Below, in pieces: positions 1 to 12,397 of a stretch of DNA of 24,935 nucleotides; within the stretch, counting starts at the first letter, position 1; each line of letters opens with the position of its first letter. The DNA lies in assembly GCA_000934455.1 (NCBI GenBank), contig JXUT01146171.1, positions 1-24,935 of the forward strand, given 5' to 3'. The notes beneath the pieces are model-generated. The model had not been told where the DNA came from. It saw only the letters and a list, made by a program, of their open reading frames with translations, and did no database searches. Both the position numbers and the translations under genes were made by a program. This DNA comes from Apostichopus parvimensis (Eukaryota > Echinodermata > Holothuroidea > Aspidochirotida > Stichopodidae).

Positions 1-3000
1 GCATCTGTCTCTAATAGCAGTTTATCCAGTGGTATGGCCTGGGCGGTACGATGAGTTTCCAACGCACTTGGGAAAGTTACCAGGTTCGTGATGCCAATGA
101 AAGAATTTGGGAAAGCCTTCAAAAATGTTCTGAAAATGAGACAAAATTTGGTAAGCCGATATTCTGTTCTCAGCACCCTATACCTGGTCTAAAAATGAAA
201 AAAGTCTGCTGTAGTATTTAATCTGCAGAAAGGGCAGATATAAAAAAAAAATTGGAGGCTTGCAGAATTTTTTAGTTCTTCTGATTTAATGACTTAATCC
301 TTACTCTTTCGCTGTCATCAAAACCAAAAGTCATGTGCAATCCAGTTTTTGTATTGGTTTTGTTACTGATTTCTGATTTCATACAATACTAAAATATTGC
401 CAGAATGCAGCTATTTTGAGTCAATAGTTTCAAATATTAGCTTCAAAAGTTAATGTTGACTTCTTATTCAAATTAGCTATAGTTGCCTGGGTGGGAGGGG
501 AGGGGGATGGCAGGTTTCTTAGTTGAGTGTTTCCCCCTCCCTTTCTTTTCTCCCGTTTGAATTTGAAGGATACCGACTTATAAATGGAACCAGATTAGTA
601 GTTTCAAAGCTCCTTCTCAGTGTAAGATCTGAACAGTCGCTACAATTGACAATTTGTCTTTCTGTTCATAAATCAATGTACATAAAAATCAGTTGACAAA
701 ACCAACCTCATGAATGTGTTTTTTCACCTCATTTGTTAAACTTCCTTACAATCCAGACATGTTTTTGTTTTAAGTATGTGAATCTACCTCTGCACTCACA
801 TAAGGTTGTCTAGAGAAATCCAGATATATAATGGTAAGTTTAATTGCATAGTCGAGTTTGACTTCAAAACATTATGGACGTCTTGTCAGTTTGATAAGTA
901 GCAATTTCTGAATGTTGAAAAGAAACCGGCTGAGAAGAAACAACTCTTGAAAGGCACATCTCTATTCAAATGATTAAAGAAGAAAAAAAATCATAGTTAA
1001 GATAATTTGTACACAATATAAATTATGTCACCTCTTTCTGGAAAAGATAGTTTCGATCACTTTCGTGGACTTACCTGGCATCTTCTGGAGGTCCTGTGAA
1101 GCAGTGACGATGTATTTTGTAATCTTTCGGCACCATGCTGACCATTATATCCAGAGTATCAGACTCTGCCTCCCGACTGTGAATCACCAGCGGCTTCTGT
1201 AGCTGAAGAGCAAGAGCTAACTGACGTCTAAAGACCATGTGCTGGAGTACATGATCTGAACTATTTCTGGTGGAAAGTCAAATCAAAAGGGTACTTTTAA
1301 GTAATTAGGTTAATTGGGGGTTATACAGATGTTGTAACTTGTGCTGGACACTTTTAAGAATCAAAATTAGTTGATCGCACTTTAAAAAGTTCTTACAAAA
1401 GTAAAGAGAGAAACAAAGAAAAAGAGACCTGCAACACGGAAGTTTGTATCAGCCATAACCTGCAGCATACCAACAGCCTTGAGTTACCTTCAGCATATAT
1501 ATTGTGAGAAGCTTGACAGGCAGAAGTCAAACCCTAACCCTTATCTCACAAACTGACTTTTCAAAAGCTTATGTGGTTATTGATCAAATAGAACCAGTCT
1601 CAAAAGCTCTGTAGCGTGAGAAAAATGAACACAGTAGCTTTACAGTAATCCTGCCACCAGCCTCTTTGAGCACAACAACGTTGTTCATTATACTTAAAGT
1701 AACCCTTTCCAATACTGCCTGGACCATTGCAAATCACAAAGATCTGATTTGGCTTTTGACATTGTTACAAAATGTTCTCCCTGCAACGAAAAATAAAAAA
1801 AAGCTTTTTTCATCATGAAATAGAATCTTTAACAATGTTTTTGCAAACGAAGTCTGTTCTACCTGGCTCATTTCTAATAATGGATTAGTGTTGTCCGAGA
1901 TGAATACCAAGTACGTTACCAACCAACTCACCCTATCCTTGAGAGATTTTGCCAGGCACTACCACATTGGTCATACAGTTTAACAATTTACACCACATTC
2001 AGACCACAGTTAACAGAATCCAAGCTCACTTTCCATTCCATTTGGCTTTTAGTTGATCCTCATGCCCTGATTTTGTGACGAGGTTATATCAAGTTGACAT
2101 CTTACAATCCAGAGCAAGGCACACCTACTAAGAGATGCCTTCAGCTGCTACCTATAGCAGTGATATGTTTGATGGACAGGGGATTTACTACATTGAAATG
2201 AGAGTACCTGTTAGAGTAATCGAGGCCAATTTCTCCAAAGGCCACAGCTTTGTTGTGCATCATCCCCTTTAAGATGTGAGTTTCTACATTACCATCATAG
2301 TTCTAGATGAGACAATGAAAAGGAGGAGAGAATATGAATACCAAAAAAAAAAAACAGAATCAAAAGGAACATTATCTTAAAATATTCCCCAAAATTATGT
2401 CTACATTTCTAACCGAAGGTACATCAATTCTTTAGGTTAATAGGTGTGTGCATTGAAGCCCAAACTTTTGTACAGGAACTAAGTGTTGCATTATGGCAGT
2501 CTAGTGATTCCCATAATACACCATGCATTGTCAAGCAGTTTCATTAAGTGCTGGCAGCAACATTTGCATTGCTCAAAACTTTGTACACAATGAAAGATAC
2601 CGTTCAAAAGAAATACACACAAAGACAGGATTGTCAATGAACGAGAAATTCTGATAAACTTCAATTAATTCATCAGCATGTGACATGCATGACAAGTCCT
2701 TGATTTACAACTTTCTTTGGGATAATTATCTAAGTTTAAAACAGGCGATGAAGATGGCTAAACTCAAATGTTGCCCAAATTTGTAATTTTTAAGGAATTG
2801 TTACTCTCTAGATGATGAGGAAGACACCCAAATTCAAAGTTTCTGTGGGATAGTTACAGTTATATGAGGAAAATGTCACTCAAATGCTGCCCAAATGTTC
2901 CATGGGATAGTTACTAAAGTAACATGTAATGAGAATGATAATCACATGCTGCCCAAATTATTTTACCAGATATAGTTACCTTCACATGATGAGGATGACA

Positions 3001-5196
3001 CCCAAATGCTGCCCAAATCTTGTCTTCCTTCAAAAGATTTTGCCAGAGTTCATTGGTTGGATGGAAGGATTCAGGCGTACAGAATACAGCCACACAGCCA
3101 CCGTAATTGTCGGGGAAGCCTCTCACCCGTCCAAACTTCTCAAAGGTGCCATTACAACCCAGACGCTGGTACAGGAAGTCAATGTGGCAGTGAGTATCGA
3201 CGTACTCTACGTTGCTCCATGGATACACCACGTCTGCTTCAAGTTTCTCCGATGAAGAAGCAGGGACACCAAACTGCTGATGGAATGACTTGGGCGTGGA
3301 ATTCATCATGACTTCCTCCTGCAAGGTGAGACGTCGACGTGGCTGAATCCTGGCAACGAGCTGAGCCCTGGGTGTATTCGCCCAGCTACTACCAGGGGTA
3401 AAAGCATTGTTTCTAGAAGTCTCCCACTGAGTGCTCCCTCTCAGACAGTCAGAAAACGAAGCTGGATCGCTGCGTTTTGCGGTTGATATAGCTGGTGGTG
3501 CCGAAGACTGAACTGCCTTCAACATAGCCTGACCTCCTCTCCAAGACCTCTGCCATGGGATGCTATCCTTCTCTTCGATGACCTGGTCGTTTGAATCCCG
3601 AGGACTGACTCTGTCATCGTTTAGAGACGACTTTGGACATTTTTCTGATGTTGTTGGTGAGTAAAGACTTACTGATGATTCTTGGTTCATCAAACTGATA
3701 TAAGAGTTTGCATCTCTCTTCTTTCCTGTCACATCTTCCTCTTTCAGGGTTCTGGAGAAGTCACATGTTCTATCTTTCATCTGCGTGATCTTCCCTGGTA
3801 CGTATACCTTTCTCCTTGAGGGCGGCAGAGAGGGAGTCTCTGGGAGAGTGGTATTGTTCTGTCTTCTTTCATCTCTGACTTCCTCTACTCCTTCCGCATC
3901 TGAAAGAGATTGATGTTGCCGGGCAGTGGCTTCTATCGGTGTTCTTTCACCTGCTGAATAATTGAGCACTTTCGAGGAATTAGAATGACAATACCCAGGT
4001 GTAGAGGCCATGGTTTTACATTCACTATTGTCTGTGTGAGGTGCTTTAGCATTAGAGAGCTCACCGGGAGAGGCACTACAGGAGGGAGATAATTGCATAC
4101 CAGGCGGTACTCTGACTGGTTGAGGATACGGAACTGGTTGTGCATATGGATAGAATACAGGTGGTGGAATCCAGCATGGGGGGCAAGAACTATAAGGCCC
4201 TATGGGTCTGAATGGAAACAGTCCCCAAGGTTGCATGAACACTGGCTGATCCTGGAGAGATCCTGTTGGTGGGCTACAAATACTTTGCTTGAGTTGATTG
4301 CTCAGTGATTGCACAGGTTCTAACTCTCCTACATTAGTCGTCAGACTTTCTACTACTTTCTTCCAATTCTCCTTTTCCTCTTCCGATTCTTCAGTGGAAT
4401 CTGTGTCCCCTTCTTGTATCTTTCCTACGCCATCTAATTTCCTTGGAATTTGCATCTTATCAGCCACTTGTTTCTTCAGAGCCTTGTGGATTCTGATCTC
4501 CTGTGCTCTTGGGTTAAGTTTTCCTTGCTCACAATCATTCTCGACCTCACTCGCTTTCTCTTGGCAACCTACGATGGTGCTCTCTCTCCCTGTAGATTCT
4601 CCATCCTTTGAGGCATCCTGATTGTTTGAACTCATCGCTGCTTTCTTTGACAAGGTTCTCTCCTTGCAATCACCGGAACCAGAGTTGGTAGATTTCTCAT
4701 TTCTCTCAATGCTGTACTGAATGTTTAAGTCCCCATCTTCACCTTCCATTCTGGTTCTCTTCAACTGGTTAGCGGTATCCTCTCCCAAGCCATCTTCCAT
4801 CTCCTCTCTGCTTCTCTTGGAAGAGCTGCTGTCCTCGTCAGACTCGGAAGCCCTTTCGCCATCACCTTCATCATCATGTGATCTCAGGGCATCTCGATTA
4901 AGTTCGACCCTGCTGTTGGTACTGGTTTCGTCTTTCAGGGATTCATCTTGTAAAGCTCCAAATATATCTGAGAAACTCTTTGCATTTTCTTTCTTAACAT
5001 TTGCTCCTTTACACAATCCATCTGTCTGGTCATCTGATGACCAATCGACCAACGGTGGAGGAACTGTTGATAACTTCTGGACTCTCGGACCCCATCGTCT
5101 GTTACGGCTCTCGGGATGCAGCCTGATGTTAATTCTTCTCTTTGGTCCCGGTCTCGGAGTGTCAACATGAACAACTGTGTTTGGATAATCTGCCAT
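1..5196 (-). CDS. TATDN2: TATDN2-like TatD-family metal-dependent nuclease, partial (3' end off window)
   Basis: Exons on the minus strand are 5196-2980, 2302-2208, 1266-1075 and 129-1 (open). All junctions are GT-AG and the phases join cleanly. The ATG at 5196 opens a 739-codon first coding exon. Residues 1 to about 650 look disordered and charged (Ser, Glu, Lys rich), with a Pro/Tyr-rich patch near 317-367. The TatD domain starts near residue 665 with YVDTHCHIDFLYQRLG, whose HxH pair is H669/H671. It continues with FGCHPHH (731-737), AFGEIGLDYS (E763), PLVIHSREA (H800), HRHCFTG (H825) and LLLETDA (D877). All expected metal ligands seen so far are present, so the enzyme looks competent. Family knowledge: TatD proteins are metal-dependent nucleases with a TIM-barrel fold, and vertebrate TATDN2 has the same layout of a long variable N-terminus before the nuclease domain. 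The last part of the domain, after TDA, lies outside the window. A 5' UTR intron is likely because a good acceptor sits just before the ATG. Confidence 0.95.
130..1074 (-). other. TATDN2 intron before the last visible exon; holds a G-quadruplex/hairpin block
   Basis: The intron is bounded by a GTAAGT donor (minus 1074) and a TTTTCAG acceptor (minus 130). It is AT-rich. The one notable element is the G-run block at 489-506, followed by a C-rich tract at about 530-553, so the two can pair. No coding sequence was seen. Confidence 0.8.
489..506 (+). other. G-quadruplex motif
   Basis: Four G runs (3, 3, 4 and 5 Gs) are separated by single bases (T, A, A), which is a strong quadruplex-forming pattern. 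It is C-rich in the TATDN2 transcript. A pyrimidine tract about 25 bp downstream could instead pair with it as a hairpin. Confidence 0.7.
1267..2207 (-). other. TATDN2 intron, no internal feature recognised
   Basis: The intron has a GTACTC donor and a CCAG acceptor. It is AT-rich and unique-looking, and I saw no coding, RNA or mobile-element signature on either strand. Confidence 0.7.
2680..3046 (-). repeat. Decayed ~60-bp tandem repeat spanning the TATDN2 exon 1 / intron 1 boundary
   Basis: The plus-strand words CCCAAATGCTGCCCAAAT, ATGATGAGGATGACA and GGGATAGTTAC recur with a period of about 58-65 bp. Copies begin near 2987 (inside the coding exon), 2926, 2863, 2810, 2745 and, weakly, 2680. 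The exonic copy encodes WAAFGCHPHHVK. The next copy contains the true splice donor, and several later copies keep a donor-like GTAACTATC. Divergence grows with distance from the exon. Outer bounds are approximate. Confidence 0.8.
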
Positions 5197-5228
5197 TGTA
5201 GATGCTTATTTGCAAATCAATGCCTTGA
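5197..5228 (-). promoter_or_regulatory. Likely 5' UTR start of the TATDN2 coding exon, with splice acceptor
   Basis: On the minus strand a pyrimidine tract followed by TTTTTTCATCAG ends at 5229, 32 bases before the ATG. This is a good acceptor, so the UTR probably comes from an upstream exon. The upstream exon was not identified; the CpG-rich region at 7960-8530 is the best place for it. Confidence 0.35.
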
Positions 5229-7960
5229 CTGATGAAAAAACAAAGGGGGAAAACTAATTATTACACAATAAATGAAAGCTATTTCCAACTACATACAACT
5301 GTACATCGTGTGCATAGCTTAGACATTTTCTAAATAGGATCACTACTGTATGATAAATTAACACACAAGTGACGAGCATGCTGACAATTTCACAGTAGGC
5401 AGGACTCATCCTAGCCAAATTCACTGCAATTTTTCTTTTCATCAAATTTTGCAACATTCTCCCGGGAAGATTTCTCAGTTGAATGCAATATAAGAATTAA
5501 CATGACTGCTTCTGAATTCAGCATATAAATACCCCAAAAGAAGATCCTTGCATGTTATGACAGTCTGAGCCCTAATATATTGAGATTTAGTCAAAAAGTA
5601 GCCATAACACTTTTCCCAGCAAGATTTTTTGAACCAGCTCAAGATATAGATATTGTTCATTTGTACCTAGTTTCCTGCAAGCAATTTGATATTGCTTTGT
5701 GTCCTATTTAATTTCCCTGATGGATGACAAATCATCCTGTAGTGATTTCTACTTAAATCTATATCTATGGAGTCAACTTTAAAATATACTGTTTGTGATA
5801 CAGCAAGTAGTCCAATAAAACCTGCAATTCAATCATCTGTTTTGGAAAATAATAATATCATAGGCTGGAACAAGAGTATTAAAAACAACTATATTCGAAG
5901 GATGAAGTTAACAGGAACAAATCTTCTTCACTAAGTTTTCTTTTTCTTCTCTATCTAAAGTCCCTGAGGTAGACTGAGTGAATGGAAGTAGGACTGATCC
6001 ATCCTGCATGATTACACAGCAATGTGCATTCTAATCTGTATTACACTTGCAGTAAAGACAAAAGTATGCGTTCTGAGGCATTAAACACCCACTTCTATCC
6101 CCATCCAGATCATTAAGTATGCTTTCTGTGGCATTAAACGACCACTGCTATCCCCATCCAGATCATTCTGCTGTATGTGCATTTGTTTGAGAAACAATCC
6201 TTGCTATCGGTGTTCTCCAAAGATTTTTGAGGCACCGGGGGAGGGGTTTGGGAGGAGGAATTTTCACTATTGAGGTGTTAGATGATGCAAAATAGTGCCA
6301 CTTTCTTGCTCCTCTCTTCCTCCCATATGTCACACAAGTTCTCATAATTTAGATGTGAAAAGTATAACCTCCAGTCCATCTGAAGAAATTTAATGGCTAT
6401 TTGGTCTCTAATAATTCCAAGGAACATCGGCAAAACTACCTGCGAAGGTAGCTTGGCTTCTGTAACACTAGGGCTCCTGTATTACTACACATAGGGGCCT
6501 GTACTAGCTATGTGTGTGCAACTTTGCATATATAAAGTACCTAGACTCTGCAACTTTGTGCCACTACTCGATTAATGACCTTGTACATTTGTCTTTTAAA
6601 TGATGCATTACTGGACGGGGACCCTTAAAACCCTTGTGGAGAACACTGCAATATCTGTTCGTGTCCATTAGAACAGATGAAGCAATATCCCTCATTTATT
6701 CTTTCTATACCTTTCCCCTTTTGCCATATATATTTGGATAGTATCGTTGGACAATACGCCAATAATGTTTGTAATTTCTATTAGGCCTGAGAATGTCAGC
6801 TGCATTCCACTCAATGCAGATAATAAGCATCATACTTTGCCGTTGTGGCAGGGATGGCCAATGGACCCTAGGCTCAAGAGGTGTAATTCATCCGTATTCG
6901 TTGCAATTTTGACCAAACTTAATTCAATGCTTTTTGTTACTGAGGTCAAGCCTAACTATGTTTTTTTCCTTTGGATTATTCATCCCTTACGCTCTTGTTA
7001 TGAAGGCTGGCCTACAGTAGCAGGGTAAGTTTGGCGAACCAGAATCGACGTCACTGAACTTTGCCCCGAATCAATGCCACTCTTTATTGCTGTGGTGGGT
7101 TATCTTTACTTTATATTCAGATATTGTTATAATTTTACATCATCAGTATTTGTGAAGTAGCGTAAATAATGCCAACATTTAACCATTTGATAAAGATCAG
7201 CCGAAAGTATTATGTGGTTAGATTCTTGTCATATTGGGATAAGTATTTCGTTCCAAATGTCTTAAACTGGGAGTGTATTTATCTTTACTTTACAGAAAAG
7301 AGAGTGATTGCACATGCAGTGTCATTTCTCCTATCAACAAACGTGAGCACCAGTATAACTTAACCTAGTGGTTCATTTTATATCATGCCACAAAGACACC
7401 TTCATTCATGAAAAGTTAATGTTTTGTAACTTATTTCATGTTTTTGAGAAATAAGGGGTTGGATTTAAGGTGCTACATCTTAATATCATAATCACAAGTA
7501 AGAGTTGAAGTGTCTCTTGGTTTACATTTGAAACTGAAATATTGTTTGCATTGACTTTAAGGCATTTGACCACCAGTCAGCAAGGTTTGCAGTTCAAATG
7601 ATGGTATATGGTAAATGCGCTATAGTAACTAAGGAGTAAGGGCAATGACAATCTTGCTGTTTTATTCTCAGTGGTTTAGTTCCAACCCTTCAGATATGTC
7701 ACCTGTGATTTCATTAATGGCTTGACCAAACTCTGCCATAAATTGAAAGAGTAATACTTGTCATGGTCAGGAGTCAAACTGCTTGAAGCAAGGCAGAAAA
7801 ACGTGCAGTTTACAGTATAATTGGCTAAATGTGTGCATTAATTTATGAAAATGTCTCAATATACAAAACTGATCATTCCCTATTTCACTGTGGCAATTTC
7901 GGCCATTTCCGTTACACTTTGAAGAATATAAGTTGCATTTAAAAAGTTGTTAACAATTTG
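5229..7960. other. Non-coding region upstream of TATDN2
   Basis: AT-rich sequence without a convincing reading frame; the longest frames (around 6747-7028 and 7169-7363, plus strand) show no recognisable motif. It contains a 54-bp tandem duplication at 6064-6171 and a G-rich tract at about 6236-6262. Part may be the first intron of TATDN2 if the promoter lies near 8 kb. Confidence 0.6.
6064..6171. repeat. Tandem duplication, 2 x 54 bp
   Basis: Units 6064-6117 and 6118-6171 both run GTATGC, TTCTG, GGCATTAAAC, then TATCCCCATCCAGATCATT. A handful of mismatches separate them. Confidence 0.85.
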
Positions 7961-8530
7961 ACTATGTTACGGACAAAGTTCATGAACTAGAATATTTGAC
8001 CAAAACGAAAAGACGGTTCACTTTATTGTGGTCTTGAGTTACCTAACGCAAGTTAGACTAGGCGCACAGTGACTACCAAAAGTTAACATTAGGCCTAGTG
8101 TGTACTGACGGGTAGGGTCCTAGCCCTATCCTAACGTTAGCACACAGCCTAACTTGGATTTAGCCTAATATTAATAATACATAAAGCAAACCCTTAGCTC
8201 GGCTAGCAACAACAATTAGTATTTACAATGGCGCCACCGCTAAGCAAAAGTTCAGGCCTACATACTGCACATACAATCGACGAACAGATTTAACGTTTTC
8301 GTCCCTTAGTCTGGTGTGAGTTCTTCGTTTGAGGTAACTTGTGTGTTCGAACTGCACTGACTGCCGCTAACTGCGTAATGAGGCCACATGGAGTACTTTC
8401 TATATTGCGCATTATCCAAATAATAAACGCCCTCATTACGGAGAATCGACATTCTTATGTTACTTTCGACTTGCAAACAAGAATAGCTGCGCGCTACCTC
8501 AGATGAAATTCGAGAGGACGTCTAAAAAAA
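7960..8530. promoter_or_regulatory. CpG-rich stretch, candidate promoter (possibly divergent)
   Basis: CpG is sparse in the flanks but frequent here, densest at 8210-8515. An 11/12-bp inverted repeat sits at about 8374-8385 and 8429-8440 (CGTAATGAGG / CCTCATTACG). Donor-like sites face outward on both strands: minus GCGTTAG|GTAACTC near 8041 and plus TTTGAG|GTAACTTG near 8331. This would suit a divergent promoter feeding TATDN2 leftward and an unidentified transcript rightward. No transcription start can be proved from sequence. Confidence 0.35.
8041..8180. repeat. TAGGCCTA-type low-complexity tract
   Basis: Dense degenerate copies of TAGGCCTA, CCTAACTTAG and related words, of the same kind as the tracts near 15.6 kb and 17.4 kb. 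Confidence 0.5.
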
Positions 8531-9119
8531 GGCAGCTAATTGGGTTATTTTGTTTGAAAGTTGATAAATGCTATCCTTTGAGTTTTAACTACACTATACA
8601 TTTTTCCATTTGAAAATACCCTTTTGATTACATATATGTAATGACTTTAGTTGGTTAATAAATGGTAACGGAAGGACAAAAGGTGTACTAAATATAAACT
8701 GCACAAACAATGTACTTTTTACACTAATGATACGAGAAAACTGCTGCAAAGTAAAATCAATGAATACAGAGCTAGCATAACTTATTATTTTCAAGAAAAT
8801 AGTTTATTTCAATATAAAAAGAAACGTCTTATGTCGGTAATCTGACCTAGTTTCGAATGAGGTGTAACAGAAGTGTTACACACCACCATCGATCCCAGAA
8901 AATACACACACAGCTTGCTACCGTCGGTAATTAGACACTTGTGCACAGTCAGTACAAACAGCTGTGGTCAATACCCACAGCACAGTATACAAACGATACA
9001 GCGATGGACATCTCAGGTTCAGCTAAAGATAACAAGGTATCATGTTTCAATACTGTCTGTATTTTGTAGCAACACGAACAAAACGTCACTAGCAAGCAAC
9101 AGAAAGTTAACTTTTTCAG

Positions 9120-9212
9120 ATGGCCGTACCCGGTTTGGGGCGAGTCTTCAATGCCTTTAAGAAAAGAACACAAAATTCTGTATATAAAGTTGACAGAACA
9201 CCCACCACCTAA
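9120..9212 (+). CDS. Possible small first coding exon, unknown protein
   Basis: An ATG follows directly after a TTTTTCAG acceptor-like sequence and opens a 30-codon frame beginning MAVPGLGRVFNAFKKRTQNS, then stops. A donor-like GTATAT lies inside. Together with the plus-strand donor near 8331 this could be the second exon of a rightward transcript from the CpG-rich region. I do not recognise the protein and found no further exon, so chance is a serious alternative. Confidence 0.15.
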   Translation: MAVPGLGRVFNAFKKRTQNSVYKVDRTPTT

Positions 9213-9413
9213 AATATGAACTGTTGAAATATGTGCAGTATTTGAACAAGGGTCTTGGTTATGCATTACATAGATACATTGCACATTACAGTCAACAGCT
9301 TTTCAGCATGTAAAAGAGCCATTTTGTAGTGAATTACTTTTGACTGCACAGCACACAAATTAAGTAGCCTATGAAGGCACATCTTGAAAGTTGTTGTCTT
9401 CAGATTTGTGACA

Positions 9414-9436
9414 GGGGAGGGGGAAGGGTAAGGGGG
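9414..9436 (+). other. G-quadruplex motif
   Basis: G runs of 4, 5, 3 and 5 are separated by A, AA and TAA. Confidence 0.7.
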
Positions 9437-9544
9437 AGAGGCAAGCAATGAAACAATAAGTAGACTAGTATATTGATAGAGGATCGAGTAGGAATAAAAA
9501 AGACAAGCAAATAATTTTTCAGACAAGTGTAAACAAAAAATAGA

Positions 9545-9726
9545 CAAATGTATAACTAGTGCCAGTTAGAGGAAGGGGAGGCCGATTTCACTGGGAGACT
9601 GTCCCGGCCCTGGCATTACCACTGGCAATACTACTCAAATGGGGGAAATCCCTTCCCAGTGGCTGGACTGATTCCTGAGTTTGACTATCAAGCCCTCTAT
9701 CCACCGAGTTCCTAAATTGTCTTCAG
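9545..9726 (-). mobile_element. Probable degenerate tRNA-derived SINE
   Basis: Read on the minus strand, the right end resembles a decayed tRNA head: ACTCGGTGGATAGAGGGC as D-arm/box A, a TTGATAGTCAA anticodon-stem-like stretch, then AGGAATCAGTCC as a weak box B. A non-tRNA body with CACTGG/CCAGTG inverted words follows. It is more GC-rich than its flanks. No poly-A tail or flanking duplication was established. Confidence 0.35.
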
Positions 9727-11803
9727 ATACCATTTTATTGATGGTTGTATTAAATGTGCTGTATACTTCTGTGTTACCATAAAGTTAAATGAGAAGTGGA
9801 GTATTGATCATGAAGACTTAAGCTGGGATTATCCATAGGCTTATTGTTACAGCATTTCCACACCTCACAATACTGGAGGTCTAGTGTATGATAATAAGGA
9901 CATATGTTTCTTTAATAAGTCCACATTGTTGGTCTTCCTAAATGTTGCTTTACATAATAACTTTCAGAACTTTTAAACTACATATTAAGTAAAAAATTCT
10001 TTTTTTAAAATTCAGTAATTGGAAGAACATTTTCATTGGCTGATCCAGCTATCATATATAACTGAAATGATCGACAAAATATGCAAAAAAATAATTGCAA
10101 TCAGTTTTCCATGACCCAAACTCTCACCTAACAGGAATTGATGCCATTTTTACATATTTTTTTATGTTTTAATAGAAGAACTATGATTACTACTTAATCC
10201 TAATTTTTGGTACCAAAATGCTTCCAAAGGCTAACTTAATTAAAATTTATATAATTCTTAAAGAAATGAAATCTTAATGGAATGAAATTTGTTTCAAACA
10301 AATCTGGAACCAAATTTGTTTTAGCTGCATGCATATAAAAGTTTTGGCGCTATGTCCCCTTTTGTGTGGAATTGCCCCAATGTAAACCTGTTCATCCCAC
10401 AATGTAACATGTTTCTCACACAAAATCACTCCAGTTACATAATCAATATTGTTCACAGTTTGTTGCTCTTATTCCACTACAAATTAAAATCATAGAGTAA
10501 AAGATTAATGAGAAAATAATAGATGGACTATATCTAGGCAGCTACGTAAGGATAATAAAATACAATAATTCATCCTAATCATGTATTAATCTATAGATCC
10601 TAAAAATTACTGCAGAAAATATTATAGAAATTTCATGGAAATACTCTGCTGTTAGAACAGGTTCTATTGCACTGTAATTAAAAATTTCCATACAACATTA
10701 TTTTGAGCACATAATGAAGACATAACCACCAAGAAGTTCTTGAGGAGAATAAGCTTGACTCTAATATTTACTTGTAACTGAGTTGAATATTTTGGAAACC
10801 TTTCAGACAACCTTGTCAAACATCAGTTTCTCCAATTCTTTATCTAGAGTGTTTACAAGTGTAAAGTAGTGTTAACTACTCCTGAATAATTCAAATTATC
10901 TTTCCAAAGCCTTTCTATGACAATAAAAAGTACAATATATTGTTGTAAACTGTGGTAGTAAAATACTTCAATTATTAATCCAGAGATCCCTTATGACACA
11001 GGAAATGTTTTTTTTTTATCAAACTGCTAAATGTTTAAGTCAACACATAATTTCACTTTAACAAGCAGCACTACCTGTGTTTCTATGCCACATCGCCAGT
11101 CTAGCCTTTAACTAATTAAATCTTAAATGGGTCATACATTCCCCCCCCCCCCCCTCCTGTGCATTTTGTATCATATTCACAGGCAATGATGTTGACATGG
11201 CTATACACCAATGTCATCATAATCGTCAGTCCAACAGATTAGGATTTGTCTGGTGTGTTACTGGCAAGCCCCATTCAGGTGTGTGGAGTTCCCACATCTA
11301 AACCAATTCTGTTCAAATTTTGCAAGAGCAACAAAATTGGATCAAAACTCAATCAGAGAACTTCAGATATAAATACAAATGGTGATATATCCAAGTGTTT
11401 GAATCATTGGTTAAATATTGTAACAATGCAAATGTCACATTCCTATGCTCTGATTCGTCATATTCAGGAGTCTCATGGGAGTGACATTAGTAGCATAATC
11501 CCATTACACAGATAGATCATGAATATACAATATCTGTATCGATCAGTTCATAGTGGAAGTAGCACCCAAATACCGGAATCAGTGAAGTTTCCATCAAATT
11601 GCTGACCAATATTATTCTTTCACACATGTTGACAAGTTTCATTTGCTGACTTCATATTTGTAGTGTTTGATTTTTGTTTTTAAAAGCCGATATTATAGCT
11701 GTATTTACGCAACACTAGATATTTGTATAACATAACTAGTTGCTGTCGTCAAATGCCGACCATTGTTGAACAGGTCAGTAGCCAGAGTTCAGTTTTTTCT
11801 TAT

Positions 11804-11822
11804 GGGAGGGGGTGGGAGGGGG
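11804..11822 (+). other. G-quadruplex motif
   Basis: G runs of 3, 5, 3 and 5 with single-base loops A, T and A. Confidence 0.7.
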
Positions 11823-12397
11823 TGCACAAATAATGGCTGTTGACCTTTGGAGGATACTCATCAGATGTGGATTGATGCTATCAATTTTAGCACTTTCACT
11901 GCAATTGTGTAAAATAAGCACACACACTGTAAAGCATGTTACTAAAATGATGGTTATTTGGAAGAAACTGAAAAAATTTACCCCCAATTTTTTTTTTTTA
12001 TATTTCAATATTTGTCAATAGTTACTAGTTATATTATTCAGTTTTATTCACCATGTTAACTGAAAATATCACCTTTACATCCAAAATGTTGGATGTCCAT
12101 GCACTAGAATATTCTCGAAGAACTAAAAGAAAACACAAAAAATTATTGTTCAATGTACTCACAATCTTAACAGACCCGTTTTTGCCATAGCAAGCCTCTG
12201 TTGTGATGCAATTGCCTGGCCACAGTCTAAGCACTGGCCACTACTCTCTGATTTAAGAAAAAGCTTTGTTGACAAAGGAATAAAATAATAATAATAGACA
12301 TGAAATGGTGCTTTCTGAGGCACATTTAAAGTATAAACAAGTAGCGGCTCTAAAGGCAAGGTTGTGCTAATACATACTTTGCGAGAGTTGAACAAAA

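Larger units (their letters stand above)
8531..12162. other. Non-coding AT-rich region downstream of the FBH1-like fragment
   Basis: No reading frame here matches a family I know. It may hold the 3' UTR or last exon of the FBH1-like minus-strand fragment, but no match to the FBH1 C-terminal end was found. Named items inside are listed separately: a possible small exon (9120), G-quadruplexes (9414, 11804), a SINE-like unit (9545) and a C14 run at 11141-11154. Confidence 0.6.

Noticed and set aside
4721-5170. 149-codon plus-strand frame opposite TATDN2
   Set aside because: Ser/Leu-rich antisense shadow of the Glu/Ser-rich TATDN2 N-terminus.
8949-9284. 111-codon minus-strand frame
   Set aside because: No family motif, Cys/Leu-rich composition typical of chance frames, and no coherent splice context.
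10274-10456. Minus-strand frame containing GVILCEKHV as a possible FBH1 C-terminal exon
   Set aside because: Only one of the expected cysteines is present, the donor is weak and the rest does not resemble the FBH1 end.
11246-11515. 89-codon plus-strand frame
   Set aside because: No recognisable motif, no splice or promoter support; consistent with chance.
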